From the NCBI GenBank assembly GCA_017433405.1, contig JAFRHH010000007.1, positions 1-35,300 on the forward strand: a stretch of DNA of 35,300 nucleotides, written 5' to 3'. Source of the DNA: Clostridia bacterium. Lineage in GTDB: Bacteria; Bacillota; Clostridia; Christensenellales; Aristaeellaceae. The translations under genes and the position numbers were made by a program. This document shows, piece by piece, positions 24,674-32,334 of this stretch. Below the pieces are notes generated by a model, which saw only the letters and a list, made by a program, of their open reading frames with translations, made no database searches and had not been told where the DNA came from. The number at the start of each line of letters is the position of its first letter. Position 1 is the stretch's first letter.

Positions 24674-26596
24674 ATGGATCAATACAGTAAAGCACGCCGG
24701 GAAGGTCTTCGGGTTTATGCCGCCGCCATCGCGGCCAACGAGGATCCCTACCTTCCCGTTCTGGAGGATAAGGTCCCGGGGCTGGCTCAGCTGAGCCGCC
24801 AGTCCCTCGGGGTAATCTCGATTCCGGTGGACCGGATCGTCGGTTCCGTCTCCTCCGGCCGCTCCTATGCCTTCGCCGGCAACTTCATGCCGATCCTCGA
24901 GGGGGCCAGCGAGTTCAGCAATAAGTGGCAGCGCCTGTATGAAAGCGTGGAGCAGGAGGGCGTCAACATGCCCATCACCGCGCTGGAATACCTGGGTCAG
25001 TATTATGTCATCGAGGGAAACAAGCGGACCTCGGTCATGAAGTCCATGGGGGCGGCGGATCTGGAGGCGGATGTCACCCGGGTCATCCCCGCGCGGGACG
25101 GCTCCCCGGAGGTGGAGGCCGCCTTCGAGTACTATGATTTCACGAAGGAAACCGGCCTTTACGCCCTGTATTTTACCCGTCCCGGCTCCTTCCAGAAGCT
25201 GGTTTCCCTCCCGGGCATGCGGGCGGGGGAAAAATGGACGGAGGATGAGATTCTCTCCCTCCGCAAGATCTTCCAGTATTTTCGGATGGCCTATCTGGCC
25301 GAAATGAAGGAGCGTTCCGCCCTGCCGGTGGGGGACGCGTTTCTGACCTGGCTTTCCGCCTTCGGCTACCTGGCGGTCCGGGATGAGGATCAGGAAAAGG
25401 TTCGGGACCAGGTGCGCCTGATGGCGCGGGAATTCGAGGTCCGGGAAGGCCGGGTCAACCTGGTCATGGAGGCGGAGAAGCCCAGCCCGGCGCTCCCGCT
25501 TCTGTCCTCCCTTTTCCGGCCCTCGAAGGTCAAGGCCGCCTTTCTCTTTACCCGTTCCGTGGACGAATCCGCCTGGAATTACTGGCACAACCTCGGCCGG
25601 CTGGAGGCGGAGCAGACCCTCGGCAGCAAGGTGGAAACCGCCATCCGGATCGTTCCCTCCCGGGGGGAAACCGCCGCGGCCATCGATCAGCTGATCGCCG
25701 AGGGCTACACCGCGATCTTCGCCACCTCGCCGGTCATGCTCAACAGCATTATCGAGCCGGCCCTGGAGCATCCGGAGGTCAAGTTCCTCTGCTGCTCCCT
25801 CCTGTCCAAGTATACGAATATCCGAACCTATTATATCCGCTTCTATGAGGCGAAGTTCCTGCTGGGCATGGCGGCGGGCATCCTTTCCCAGAGCGGCAAG
25901 ATCGGCTATATCGCCGACTTCCCCATCTACGGAACCCCCTCCGCCGCCAACGCCTTCGCCCTGGGGGCCCGGATGGTCAACCCCTCCGCCAAAATCTATC
26001 TGAACTGGGTTTCCTCCGTGTATTTCGACGCGGACCATCCCTTCCTGGATCCGGAAATCCAGGTGATCTGCAACCGGGATATCACGGCCCCCAACCACGA
26101 GGCCCGGGATTACGGGCTCTATGTCCTCCGGAACGGTGAAATCGTCAACATGGCGACCCTGATTCCCCGCTGGGGTCCCTTCTACCGCATGATGATCGAA
26201 ATGATTCAGGACGGCTCCTTCTCCGCCGAAGGCCGGGAAAAGGCCACCAACTACTGGTGGGGGCTGGGCTCCGGCATCCTGGACGTGGCCTTCTCCGCCC
26301 GGATGGATCCCTACGTGGTCCGCCTGATCAGCCATTTCCGCCAGGAGCTCCGGGAGGGCTCCTTCTCCCCCTTCGAAGGGGAGCTGCGAGATCAGTCCGG
26401 CATCCTCCGCTGCGAAGGGGACCGCCGCCTGACCCCGGCGGAGATCATGTGTATGGATTACCTGGTGGACAATATCATCGGTTTCCTCCCGAAGGAGGAG
26501 GAGCTGATCGAATCCGCCCGGCCCCTGGTTCGCCTTCAGGGCATTCACGGGGAACTGACCCCCGAGCTTTCCGCCTTCAGCTGGAACAGAAAGTGA
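24674..26596 (+). CDS. Cytosolic ParB-like/BMP nucleoside-binding fusion protein
   Basis: A 640-residue soluble protein with two recognisable parts. Residues about 45-135 resemble a ParB/sulfiredoxin-type domain: ISIPVDRIVGS, then MPITALEYLGQYYVIEGNKRTSVMK (EGNKR is the ParB-like signature). Residues about 285-520 resemble the BMP/PnrA family of nucleoside-binding proteins: DESAWNYWHNLGRLEAE, RFYEAKFLLGMAAGILSQSGKIGYIADFP, then AFALGARMVNP. Unlike BMP lipoproteins it has no signal peptide or lipobox, and no transporter genes are nearby, so it should act inside the cell, perhaps as a nucleoside sensor. An alternative start is a TTG at 24665, closer to AGGAGG (24655-24660). It is divergent from purC and followed by a phosphoesterase after 10 bp. 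Confidence 0.82.
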   Translation: MDQYSKARREGLRVYAAAIAANEDPYLPVLEDKVPGLAQLSRQSLGVISIPVDRIVGSVSSGRSYAFAGNFMPILEGASEFSNKWQRLYESVEQEGVNMPITALEYLGQYYVIEGNKRTSVMKSMGAADLEADVTRVIPARDGSPEVEAAFEYYDFTKETGLYALYFTRPGSFQKLVSLPGMRAGEKWTEDEILSLRKIFQYFRMAYLAEMKERSALPVGDAFLTWLSAFGYLAVRDEDQEKVRDQVRLMAREFEVREGRVNLVMEAEKPSPALPLLSSLFRPSKVKAAFLFTRSVDESAWNYWHNLGRLEAEQTLGSKVETAIRIVPSRGETAAAIDQLIAEGYTAIFATSPVMLNSIIEPALEHPEVKFLCCSLLSKYTNIRTYYIRFYEAKFLLGMAAGILSQSGKIGYIADFPIYGTPSAANAFALGARMVNPSAKIYLNWVSSVYFDADHPFLDPEIQVICNRDITAPNHEARDYGLYVLRNGEIVNMATLIPRWGPFYRMMIEMIQDGSFSAEGREKATNYWWGLGSGILDVAFSARMDPYVVRLISHFRQELREGSFSPFEGELRDQSGILRCEGDRRLTPAEIMCMDYLVDNIIGFLPKEEELIESARPLVRLQGIHGELTPELSAFSWNRK

Positions 26597-26606
26597 GATC
26601 ACTCCT

Positions 26607-27269
26607 ATGAGGATTCTGGCCATCTCCGACGAACCCTCCCCCCGGCTCTGGGGGGAGCAGTGCAGGCAGGCCCTCTCCGGCATCGATCTGATTCTCTCCG
26701 CCGGGGATCTTCCGGCCTCCTACCTGAGCTACCTGACCTGCTTTTCCTCCGCCCCCGTGGTCTACGTCCACGGCAATCACGACGACAGCTACGCCAGAAA
26801 GCCCCCGGAGGGCTGCCTCTGCGCGGACGGAAAGGTCGTGCTGGTCAACGGGGTCCGGATCCTCGGCCTCGGCGGTTCCATCCGGTACCGGCCGGACGCG
26901 GTCAATATGTATACGGAAGAGGAGATGGCCGCGCGCATCGCCTCCCTCAGAGGGTATCTGAAGCGGATCCGCGGCTTCGATATTCTCCTGACCCACTCCC
27001 CCCTCCGGGGAGTCGGCGATCAGGACAACCGGACCCACCGCGGGTTTGAGTGCTTCGCCCCCCTGCTGGAAACCTGGCATCCCGCCGTCATGGTCTTCGG
27101 CCATGTTCATCAGGCCTACAGCTCCACCTTCGTCCGCCGGCTGGAATACGCCGGCGTTCCCCTGATCAACGCCTCCGTCTCCTGGGCCTTCGATCTCCCG
27201 CCCCTGCAGCCTCATCCGGAACCCACCTGGCTGGGCCGGCGCCGCCTGCTCCGGGACAGCGAGCTTTAA
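26607..27269 (+). CDS. Variant metallophosphoesterase, partner of the ParB-BMP gene
   Basis: A 220-residue calcineurin-like phosphoesterase. Motif I reads ILAISDEPSP, so the usual D-x-H has lost its histidine. The others are present: LSAGDLPASYLS, VYVHGNHDDSY, LLTHSPLRGVGD and VFGHVHQAY. I recall similar SDEES-type proteins in Clostridia, so the change is probably a family trait rather than decay. It begins 10 bp after the fusion gene and must be cotranscribed. The product and substrate are unknown; a nucleotide or cyclic-nucleotide substrate would fit the neighbour but is inference. Confidence 0.88.
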   Translation: MRILAISDEPSPRLWGEQCRQALSGIDLILSAGDLPASYLSYLTCFSSAPVVYVHGNHDDSYARKPPEGCLCADGKVVLVNGVRILGLGGSIRYRPDAVNMYTEEEMAARIASLRGYLKRIRGFDILLTHSPLRGVGDQDNRTHRGFECFAPLLETWHPAVMVFGHVHQAYSSTFVRRLEYAGVPLINASVSWAFDLPPLQPHPEPTWLGRRRLLRDSEL

Positions 27270-27412
27270 GCGGCCAAAAGCGGAACAGGCTCCGGAAATC
27301 GCATCGCCCCTTTTATCTTTCATACTGTTTTCTTGCATAAAAAATTTTTATGTTATATCCTCTGCTGAGAGAGGCGGTTGTTGTTATCGGGATTCGGTGA
27401 GGTGTGAACTCC

Positions 27413-28159
27413 ATGAAGTTTCAGGAATATGGGCAGAAGCAGAATCCCGCAATCCTTCTGCTCCACGGCGGCGGACTGTCATGGTGGAACTATCGGGAAG
27501 CAGCCGAGCTTCTGCAGGATCGGTTCCGCATCATCCTGCCCATCCTGGACGGACACGCAGGGAGTGATCGTCCCTTTACATCGATTGAGGAAAACGCCTC
27601 CGGGATCATCTCTTTCATCGACGAACAGCTGGGTGGCTCCGTTTCCCTGATCGGAGGTCTTTCTCTGGGCGGACAGGTTTTGCTTGAAATGCTGTCGCAG
27701 CGCAAAGACATCTGCTCCCATGCATTAGTTGAGAGCGCCGCCATCATTCCGTCAAAGCTGACCCATGCCCTGATCGCGCCTGCCTTCGGGAGCAGCTACG
27801 GGCTGATCAGGCGCAGAAGCTTTGCCCGGCTGCAGTTTCAATCCCTGCACATCAAGCCGGAACTGTTTGAAGACTATTACCGGGATACCTGCCGGATCCG
27901 GAAGCAAGACATGATTGCTTTTCTGAGGGCAAACACATCCTATGCACTGAAGGATGCATTCCCGGAGGCGGCCGCGGAGGTGCATGTATGTGTCGGGGAA
28001 AAGGAAACCCGCGTCATCCTGCGCTCAGCCGAAGCCATCTGCAGGATGCGCCCGGCCTGCAGGCTGCACCGTCTGCCCGGCCTCAGGCACGGTGAATTCT
28101 CGATCAACCATGCGGCCCGCTATGCTGACTTTATACGAGAAATCGTTCAGGGCGGGTAA
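27413..28159 (+). CDS. Alpha/beta hydrolase
   Basis: A 248-residue alpha/beta-hydrolase-fold protein. The oxyanion region is LLLHGGGLSWWNY, the nucleophile elbow GGLSLGGQ gives the catalytic serine, and the late RHGEFSINHA supplies the histidine. ATG at 27413 is preferred to a GTG at 27404, because GTGAGGTG sits eight bases upstream. Substrate unknown. Base composition drops here compared with the block before 27270, marking the start of an accessory patch. The 143 bp before it hold an AT-rich stretch but no convincing promoter. Confidence 0.9.
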   Translation: MKFQEYGQKQNPAILLLHGGGLSWWNYREAAELLQDRFRIILPILDGHAGSDRPFTSIEENASGIISFIDEQLGGSVSLIGGLSLGGQVLLEMLSQRKDICSHALVESAAIIPSKLTHALIAPAFGSSYGLIRRRSFARLQFQSLHIKPELFEDYYRDTCRIRKQDMIAFLRANTSYALKDAFPEAAAEVHVCVGEKETRVILRSAEAICRMRPACRLHRLPGLRHGEFSINHAARYADFIREIVQGG

Positions 28160-28183
28160 ATTCCAGTTTTGAGGATGGTATCA

Positions 28184-28384
28184 ATGAAGCAGATAACGAA
28201 CAAAGAATATGAAGAATGGCAGAAATACAAGGAGGAAAAAGCGAAAGGCCACATCCTGATGCCGGACACCCTCCGTTTCATCTGTGCCGCCAATGATTAT
28301 GATCCGACGAAGATCGGTCAGCATTTCCTGGAGGGGCTGCCCAAGGTATGCCCGCCGGAAGAAGAGCATAAACTCCGGTTATAG
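28184..28384 (+). CDS. Small unknown protein, copy 1 of a duplicated gene
   Basis: A 66-residue protein, MKQITNKEYEEWQKYKEEKAKGH then ILMPDTLRFICAANDYDP, ending EEEHKLRL. It looks helical with a charged N terminus and no membrane segment. A nearly identical gene lies at 30513-30713 (14 base differences in 201, only three changing a residue). Both copies are preceded by AAATTCCAGTTT right after the stop of the gene before. GAGG lies upstream. The excess of silent changes shows it is truly translated and under selection. Function unknown. Confidence 0.8.
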   Translation: MKQITNKEYEEWQKYKEEKAKGHILMPDTLRFICAANDYDPTKIGQHFLEGLPKVCPPEEEHKLRL

Positions 28385-28419
28385 TATGATCAGCGTCATA
28401 AAGGTGAAAGGAAAGAGAA

Positions 28420-28524
28420 ATGAGCAAGCCGGATTTTTCAGGCTTTGTTGAAGAGATACATGAGAATGGCTGGCAGGTTTATGGCCTGGAGCTGTGGCAG
28501 GACGGAAAACTGGAAGCAGCATAA
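28420..28524 (+). pseudogene. N-terminal stub of a beta-lactamase-like serine hydrolase
   Basis: A 34-codon frame with GGAAAGAG upstream: MSKPDFSGFVEEIHENGW then QVYGLELWQDGKLEAA and stop. The W-x-VYGLE-x-WQDGKL pattern resembles the start of class C beta-lactamase-related serine hydrolases, whose catalytic S-x-x-K should follow. Here the sequence ends abruptly. It is probably the remains of a gene cut off by rearrangement. Confidence 0.5.
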
Positions 28525-28578
28525 TATCGGGATTTGTAAATACGAAACAGTTAACTGACAGAAAAAGTGGTTTTCAAG

Positions 28579-29760
28579 ATGAAAGAGACAAGAATAAAAA
28601 ACACCATAGTACTATCAACAGACAGGAAAGGATCTCCAGGTTCTCCTTTTGATCAGAAGGCTGCAGAAAATGCGTTGCGCTTTCACAGAAGTCTCCCAAT
28701 GTACAAAGAGACAAAGCTTGTTTCTCTTCGTACTGCCGCTGAGAAACTCGGTGTGAAAGCGATCTATCTTAAGGATGAATCAACAAGATTCGGATTGAAG
28801 GCATTCAAGGGGCTCGGCGGAAGCTACGCCGTATTCAGGATCTTATGTGATAAACTGAATATGGATTACAGGACTGCGGTCTTCAGTGATTTTATGACAG
28901 ACGAAAACCGCGAAAAAAGCAGCGAGGTCATTTTTGTCACTGCAACGGATGGAAATCATGGGAGAGGAGTCGCCTGGGCTTCGAGCCTGTTTGGATGCAG
29001 GGCATACGTCTACATGCCGGCAGGTTCCACAGAAGCACGCAGAAAAGTGATCGAGGATGCGGGTGCAGAGAAAGCCGTTATCTGCGATCTCAACTATGAT
29101 AAAGTCGTCCAATTCGCCAGGAGACAAGCCGAAGAGAACGGATGGATGCTGATCCAGGATACATCGTGGGAAGGCTATGAGAAGATCCCGCAGTGGATCG
29201 TAGAAGGATATCTCACAATGGGTGCTGAGATCTGCAAACAGCTTGACGGAGACGTCCCGACGCATGTGTTTCTGCAGGCTGGTGTAGGAGCAATGGCAGG
29301 CGGGATCCTGGGGTATCTGTCAAATGCTTTCGCTGCGAACGAGCCGGTGTTCACGATCGTTGAGCCGATGACGGTCGCATGTCTTTACGAATCCGCAAAA
29401 GCCGGAGACGGGAGCATCCGATCCATTTCAGGAGATCCCGTAACAATTATGGCGGGGCTGAACTGCGGAACCCCTTGCAGCATTACATGGCCAACCATCC
29501 GGGACAGGGCCAGCTTTTACTGTGCCTGCACGGATGATGTATCAAAGGATGCAATGCGAGAACTTGTCTGCTTTCCAAATGAAAAAGAGCGGGTGGTGGC
29601 AGGAGAATGTGGTGCAGTGACGTATGGTGTTCTCAAGGAGATCATAAAGGACAATTCTTTGAAAAGGGAAATGGGAATCGATGAAGAATCGATCATTCTC
29701 CTAATAAGCACAGAGGGAGATACGGATCCGGAAGAATACAAAAAAATTGTAAACAGTTAA
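28579..29760 (+). CDS. dpaL: Diaminopropionate ammonia-lyase
   Basis: A 393-residue fold-type II PLP enzyme that splits 2,3-diaminopropionate to pyruvate and ammonia. The lysine in STRFGLKAFKGLGGSYA binds PLP, the asparagine loop is TATDGNHGRGVAW, and VFLQAGVGAMAGG is the glycine-rich phosphate-binding loop. The late CGTPCSITWPTIRDRA is typical of the family. The start is ATG at 28579; a GTG lies four codons upstream and no strong ribosome-binding site is seen. It lies between the two copies of the small gene and is flanked by gene fragments, so it may be part of an acquired segment. Confidence 0.94.
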   Translation: MKETRIKNTIVLSTDRKGSPGSPFDQKAAENALRFHRSLPMYKETKLVSLRTAAEKLGVKAIYLKDESTRFGLKAFKGLGGSYAVFRILCDKLNMDYRTAVFSDFMTDENREKSSEVIFVTATDGNHGRGVAWASSLFGCRAYVYMPAGSTEARRKVIEDAGAEKAVICDLNYDKVVQFARRQAEENGWMLIQDTSWEGYEKIPQWIVEGYLTMGAEICKQLDGDVPTHVFLQAGVGAMAGGILGYLSNAFAANEPVFTIVEPMTVACLYESAKAGDGSIRSISGDPVTIMAGLNCGTPCSITWPTIRDRASFYCACTDDVSKDAMRELVCFPNEKERVVAGECGAVTYGVLKEIIKDNSLKREMGIDEESIILLISTEGDTDPEEYKKIVNS

Positions 29761-29784
29761 TTCGGGATTTGTCGGAGGAAGCAA

Positions 29785-30486
29785 ATGAAGAGAAATGAAA
29801 TCGTGGCGGAGTTGTTCCGCTTGCAGGATAAGGAATATGCCCGGATGCAGGCCAAGATCATTCCCACTGTGTCTCCTGACAGAATCATAGGGGTTCGAAC
29901 ACCCGCCCTTCGGGATTTTGCAAAGAGCCTGAGCAAAGATCAGGACATAGGTGAATTCTTGTCATACCTGCCACATCAGTATTTTGATGAAGACCAGCTG
30001 CATGCGTTTGTAATATCGCTGGAGACGGATTTTGACAAGTGTATAGCAGAGGTCGATGCGTTTCTGCCATTTATTGATAATTGGGCAACCTGCGATCAGC
30101 TTTCTCCCAAAGCATTCAAAAAAGAGCCGGAAAAGCTGCTCCCCTACATTCAGATTTGGATAAAATCAGATAAAACCTACACGGTCAGGTTTGCAATAGG
30201 TTTGCTGATGCAGCATTTTCTGGACGACCATTTTGATTTAAAGTATGCTGATGAGGTGGCAGGAATCAGGTCAGAGGAATACTATATCAGGATGATGATC
30301 GCATGGTATTTTGCGACTGCTCTGGCGAAGCAGTATGAACTGGTTTTACCATACTTGGAAGATAAACGACTGGACGATTGGGTGCATAACAAGGCTATCC
30401 GGAAAAGCATTGAAAGCTATAGGATTACCAATGAACAAAAGGCATATTTAAGAACATTAAAGGTGCGGCAGAGTAAGCTGTACTAA
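29785..30486 (+). CDS. DNA alkylation repair protein (AlkD-like)
   Basis: A 233-residue all-helical HEAT-like-repeat protein of the AlkD/AlkC class of DNA glycosylases, which excise alkylated bases. Features: IGVRTPALRDFAK (N-terminal repeat), FDEDQLHAFVIS, FLPFIDNWATCDQLSPKAF with the W/D pair near the active site, YTVRFAIGLLMQHFLDD and YYIRMMIAWYFATALAK. GGAGGAAG precedes the ATG, 24 bp after dpaL. The second small-gene copy follows 26 bp downstream. Confidence 0.92.
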   Translation: MKRNEIVAELFRLQDKEYARMQAKIIPTVSPDRIIGVRTPALRDFAKSLSKDQDIGEFLSYLPHQYFDEDQLHAFVISLETDFDKCIAEVDAFLPFIDNWATCDQLSPKAFKKEPEKLLPYIQIWIKSDKTYTVRFAIGLLMQHFLDDHFDLKYADEVAGIRSEEYYIRMMIAWYFATALAKQYELVLPYLEDKRLDDWVHNKAIRKSIESYRITNEQKAYLRTLKVRQSKLY

Positions 30487-30512
30487 ATTCCAGTTTCATG
30501 AGGAGACAGTCA

Positions 30513-30713
30513 ATGAAGCAGATTACGAACAAAGAATATGAAGAATGGCAGAAATACAAGGAGGAGAAGGCAAAAGGCCATATCCTGATGCCAGACACTC
30601 TCCGTTTTATCTGCGCTGCCAATGATTATGATCCGACAAAGATCGGTCAGCATTTCCTGGAGGTGCTGCCCAAGGTATGCCAGCCGGAAGAAGAGCATAG
30701 ACTCCGGTTATAG
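30513..30713 (+). CDS. Small unknown protein, copy 2 of a duplicated gene
   Basis: A 66-residue protein differing from copy 1 by three residues (V for G, Q for P and R for K near the C terminus). GAGGAG lies upstream. Copies 1 and 2 are direct repeats about 2.33 kb apart (28184 and 30513), with shared sequence starting about 28 bp before the ATG and ending at the bases GTTATAGTA around the stop. Three bases after the stop a GNAT fragment begins. Function unknown. Confidence 0.8.
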   Translation: MKQITNKEYEEWQKYKEEKAKGHILMPDTLRFICAANDYDPTKIGQHFLEVLPKVCQPEEEHRLRL

Positions 30714-30715
30714 TA

Positions 30716-30958
30716 CCGTTCTGCAATCTGCTCTATGTGAAAGAAACGATGCAAAGGCAGGGCTATGGCCGCTCTCTTATGGAACACTGGGAAAGTGATA
30801 TGAAAGCCAGGGGCTATGATCTTGTGATGACGTCCACTCAGACAGATGAAGAAGCACAGCACTTCTATCGGGCCCTTGGTTATCAGGACTGCGGTAGTCT
30901 GATTCTGCCGTTTCCCGGATATGAGCGTAAGCGTCCCATAATCGGTGTCTATGAATGA
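30716..30958 (+). pseudogene. C-terminal fragment of a GNAT acetyltransferase
   Basis: Frame from 30716 reads PFCNLLYVKETMQRQGYGRS then LMEHWESDMKARGYDLVM, AQHFYRALGYQDCG and on to a TGA. Q-R-Q-G-Y-G is the acetyl-CoA-binding R/Q-x-x-G-x-G/A motif and the rest is the usual C-terminal half of a GNAT enzyme. The N-terminal half is absent; the sequence begins directly after small-gene copy 2. An ATG at 30752 could start a 68-residue peptide but it lacks half the fold. Confidence 0.75.
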
Positions 30959-31011
30959 CCCGGCCTCTCAGATAGAATGGATCAAACCAAACTATCGGGG
31001 AGGCGTTTTCA

Positions 31012-31425
31012 TTGGATAAAGCAATCATGAGCGTCCGGATGAAGAAGTGGGCTGGGATCCTTCAGGATGCCGCAGCCAGCGGACTACCCAAGGTCACCTG
31101 GTGCGAGCAGAACGGGATTAACCGGCGCCAATTCTTCCACTGGCAGAAGAAGATCCGGGAGTTCGTTCTGGAGCAGCATCCGGAGCTGGGACTGTCCATG
31201 CCGGACGGTCAGATCAGGGCAGTGAACAACCAAATGACATCATCCCTTCCTATTTTCTACGAACTGAAACCGCAGACTTCATTACCTTCTGATCCGGCGA
31301 ACAATCCTGACTCTTCTTTTTCGGCGGAGGCCATGATTCAGCTCGGGCAGTGCCAGGTCTACGTCGGAAACACAACCAGTGAGAGAACCTTGGCCATGAT
31401 CCTCTCGGCGATTCAGCATGCTTAG
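31012..31425 (+). CDS. tnpA: IS66 accessory protein TnpA
   Basis: A 137-residue protein of the IS66 TnpA class, with a helix-turn-helix-like start (KWAGILQDAAASGLPKVTWCEQNGINRRQFFHWQKKIRE). TTG at 31012 is used because GGGGAGG (30997-31003) lies eight bases upstream; ATG at 31027 is the alternative. It ends overlapping tnpB by eight bases. Confidence 0.88.
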   Translation: MDKAIMSVRMKKWAGILQDAAASGLPKVTWCEQNGINRRQFFHWQKKIREFVLEQHPELGLSMPDGQIRAVNNQMTSSLPIFYELKPQTSLPSDPANNPDSSFSAEAMIQLGQCQVYVGNTTSERTLAMILSAIQHA

Positions 31426-31777
31426 GGAAGCCGGCGGGATCCGGCGCGTGGTCCTGGCCTGCGGAAGAACGGATCTCCGGAGAGGAATTGACGGCCTGGC
31501 CGCCACGGTTCGCCTGGCATATGGCCTGGATCCCCTGGAAGAGGGAACTCTGTTCCTCTTCTGCGGTGTGAAAAAGGACCGGATCAAAGGGTTGCTCTTT
31601 GAGGGGATCGGCTTCTGCCTGTTTACGCTCCGTCTGAGCGACGGTCGGTTCCAATGGCCGAACACACCAGATGAAGCTCGTGACATAACCATGGAACAGT
31701 ACCGGCGTCTTCTGGATGGCTTTGCGGTTGAATCCAGCATCCGGAGATACGTCCGAAAAGATTCGGAAAGTCAATGA
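31418..31777 (+). CDS. tnpB: IS66 accessory protein TnpB
   Basis: A 119-residue protein with the classic IS66 Orf2 features: ACGRTDLRRGIDGLAATV, LDPLEEGTLFLFCGVKKDRIKGLLFEG, then FQWPN. It overlaps tnpA by eight bases, indicating coupled translation. It is required for transposition in studied IS66 elements; its biochemical role is not settled. Confidence 0.93.
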   Translation: MLREAGGIRRVVLACGRTDLRRGIDGLAATVRLAYGLDPLEEGTLFLFCGVKKDRIKGLLFEGIGFCLFTLRLSDGRFQWPNTPDEARDITMEQYRRLLDGFAVESSIRRYVRKDSESQ

Positions 31778-31863
31778 AATCTTCGATTTTTCAACGTCCG
31801 GAGCACCTTTGATAATATTCATGAAATAGTGACATAACTTTAATATTTATGTAACTATTTTGT

Positions 31864-31892
31864 TTGACATTTCCTCGTATAAGTGATATAAT
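31864..31892 (+). promoter_or_regulatory. Internal IS66 promoter, full consensus
   Basis: TTGACA (31864-31869), 17 bp, TATAAT (31887-31892): a perfect sigma-A consensus in the 146-bp gap after tnpB. It should drive the accessory ORF and tnpC separately from tnpAB. Confidence 0.85.
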
Positions 31893-31923
31893 GAACACAG
31901 TTCTGAAACGAGGAGTGATCCGG

Positions 31924-32298
31924 ATGGCAATTATCCAGCAGTACCACAAGGATACTGATACCACCTATGTCTATGAATCCGAAAGCTATTGGGTTCCGGA
32001 GCTGGGCCAGTCCAGATCCAGAAGAAAATGTATCGGAAAGATAGATCCGGCGACCGGAGAAATTGTCCCTTGCGGGAAACGGGGCCCGAAGAAGAAGGTG
32101 CCGGAGACGCCCGCCGAAACGGTGGACAGCGAGGAGTACAAGCGGCTTCGCTCCAAATACGAGCAATCCTTGGCCGAAACAACGCAGCTTCGGCTGAAAC
32201 TCTCGGAAACAGAGAAAGAACTCTCTGAACTCAGGAAGCAGAACCAGCGGATGATATCTACGATCCAACGAATCCGGGGTCTGTGCGCGGAAGGCTGA
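31924..32298 (+). CDS. IS66-associated small coiled-coil protein
   Basis: A 124-residue protein. The N-terminal part (YVYESESYWVPELGQSRSRRKCIGKIDP) resembles the start of other clostridial transposases. Then comes a basic GKRGPKKK segment and a coiled coil (about 75-115, rich in L, E, K, Q). ATG at 31924 has GAGGAG eight to ten bases upstream; a longer frame starts inside the promoter and is rejected. It is not part of the minimal IS66 set and is probably a DNA-binding or targeting accessory of this subgroup. Confidence 0.75.
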   Translation: MAIIQQYHKDTDTTYVYESESYWVPELGQSRSRRKCIGKIDPATGEIVPCGKRGPKKKVPETPAETVDSEEYKRLRSKYEQSLAETTQLRLKLSETEKELSELRKQNQRMISTIQRIRGLCAEG

Positions 32299-32334
32299 GG
32301 AGCCTTTCAATTCTGAGACAAAGGAGTGCTCCCA

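Noticed and set aside
24653-26683. A 676-codon minus-strand frame opposite the ParB-BMP gene
   Set aside because: Glycine/aspartate/histidine-rich shadow frame; the plus-strand protein has clear domains and a ribosome-binding site.
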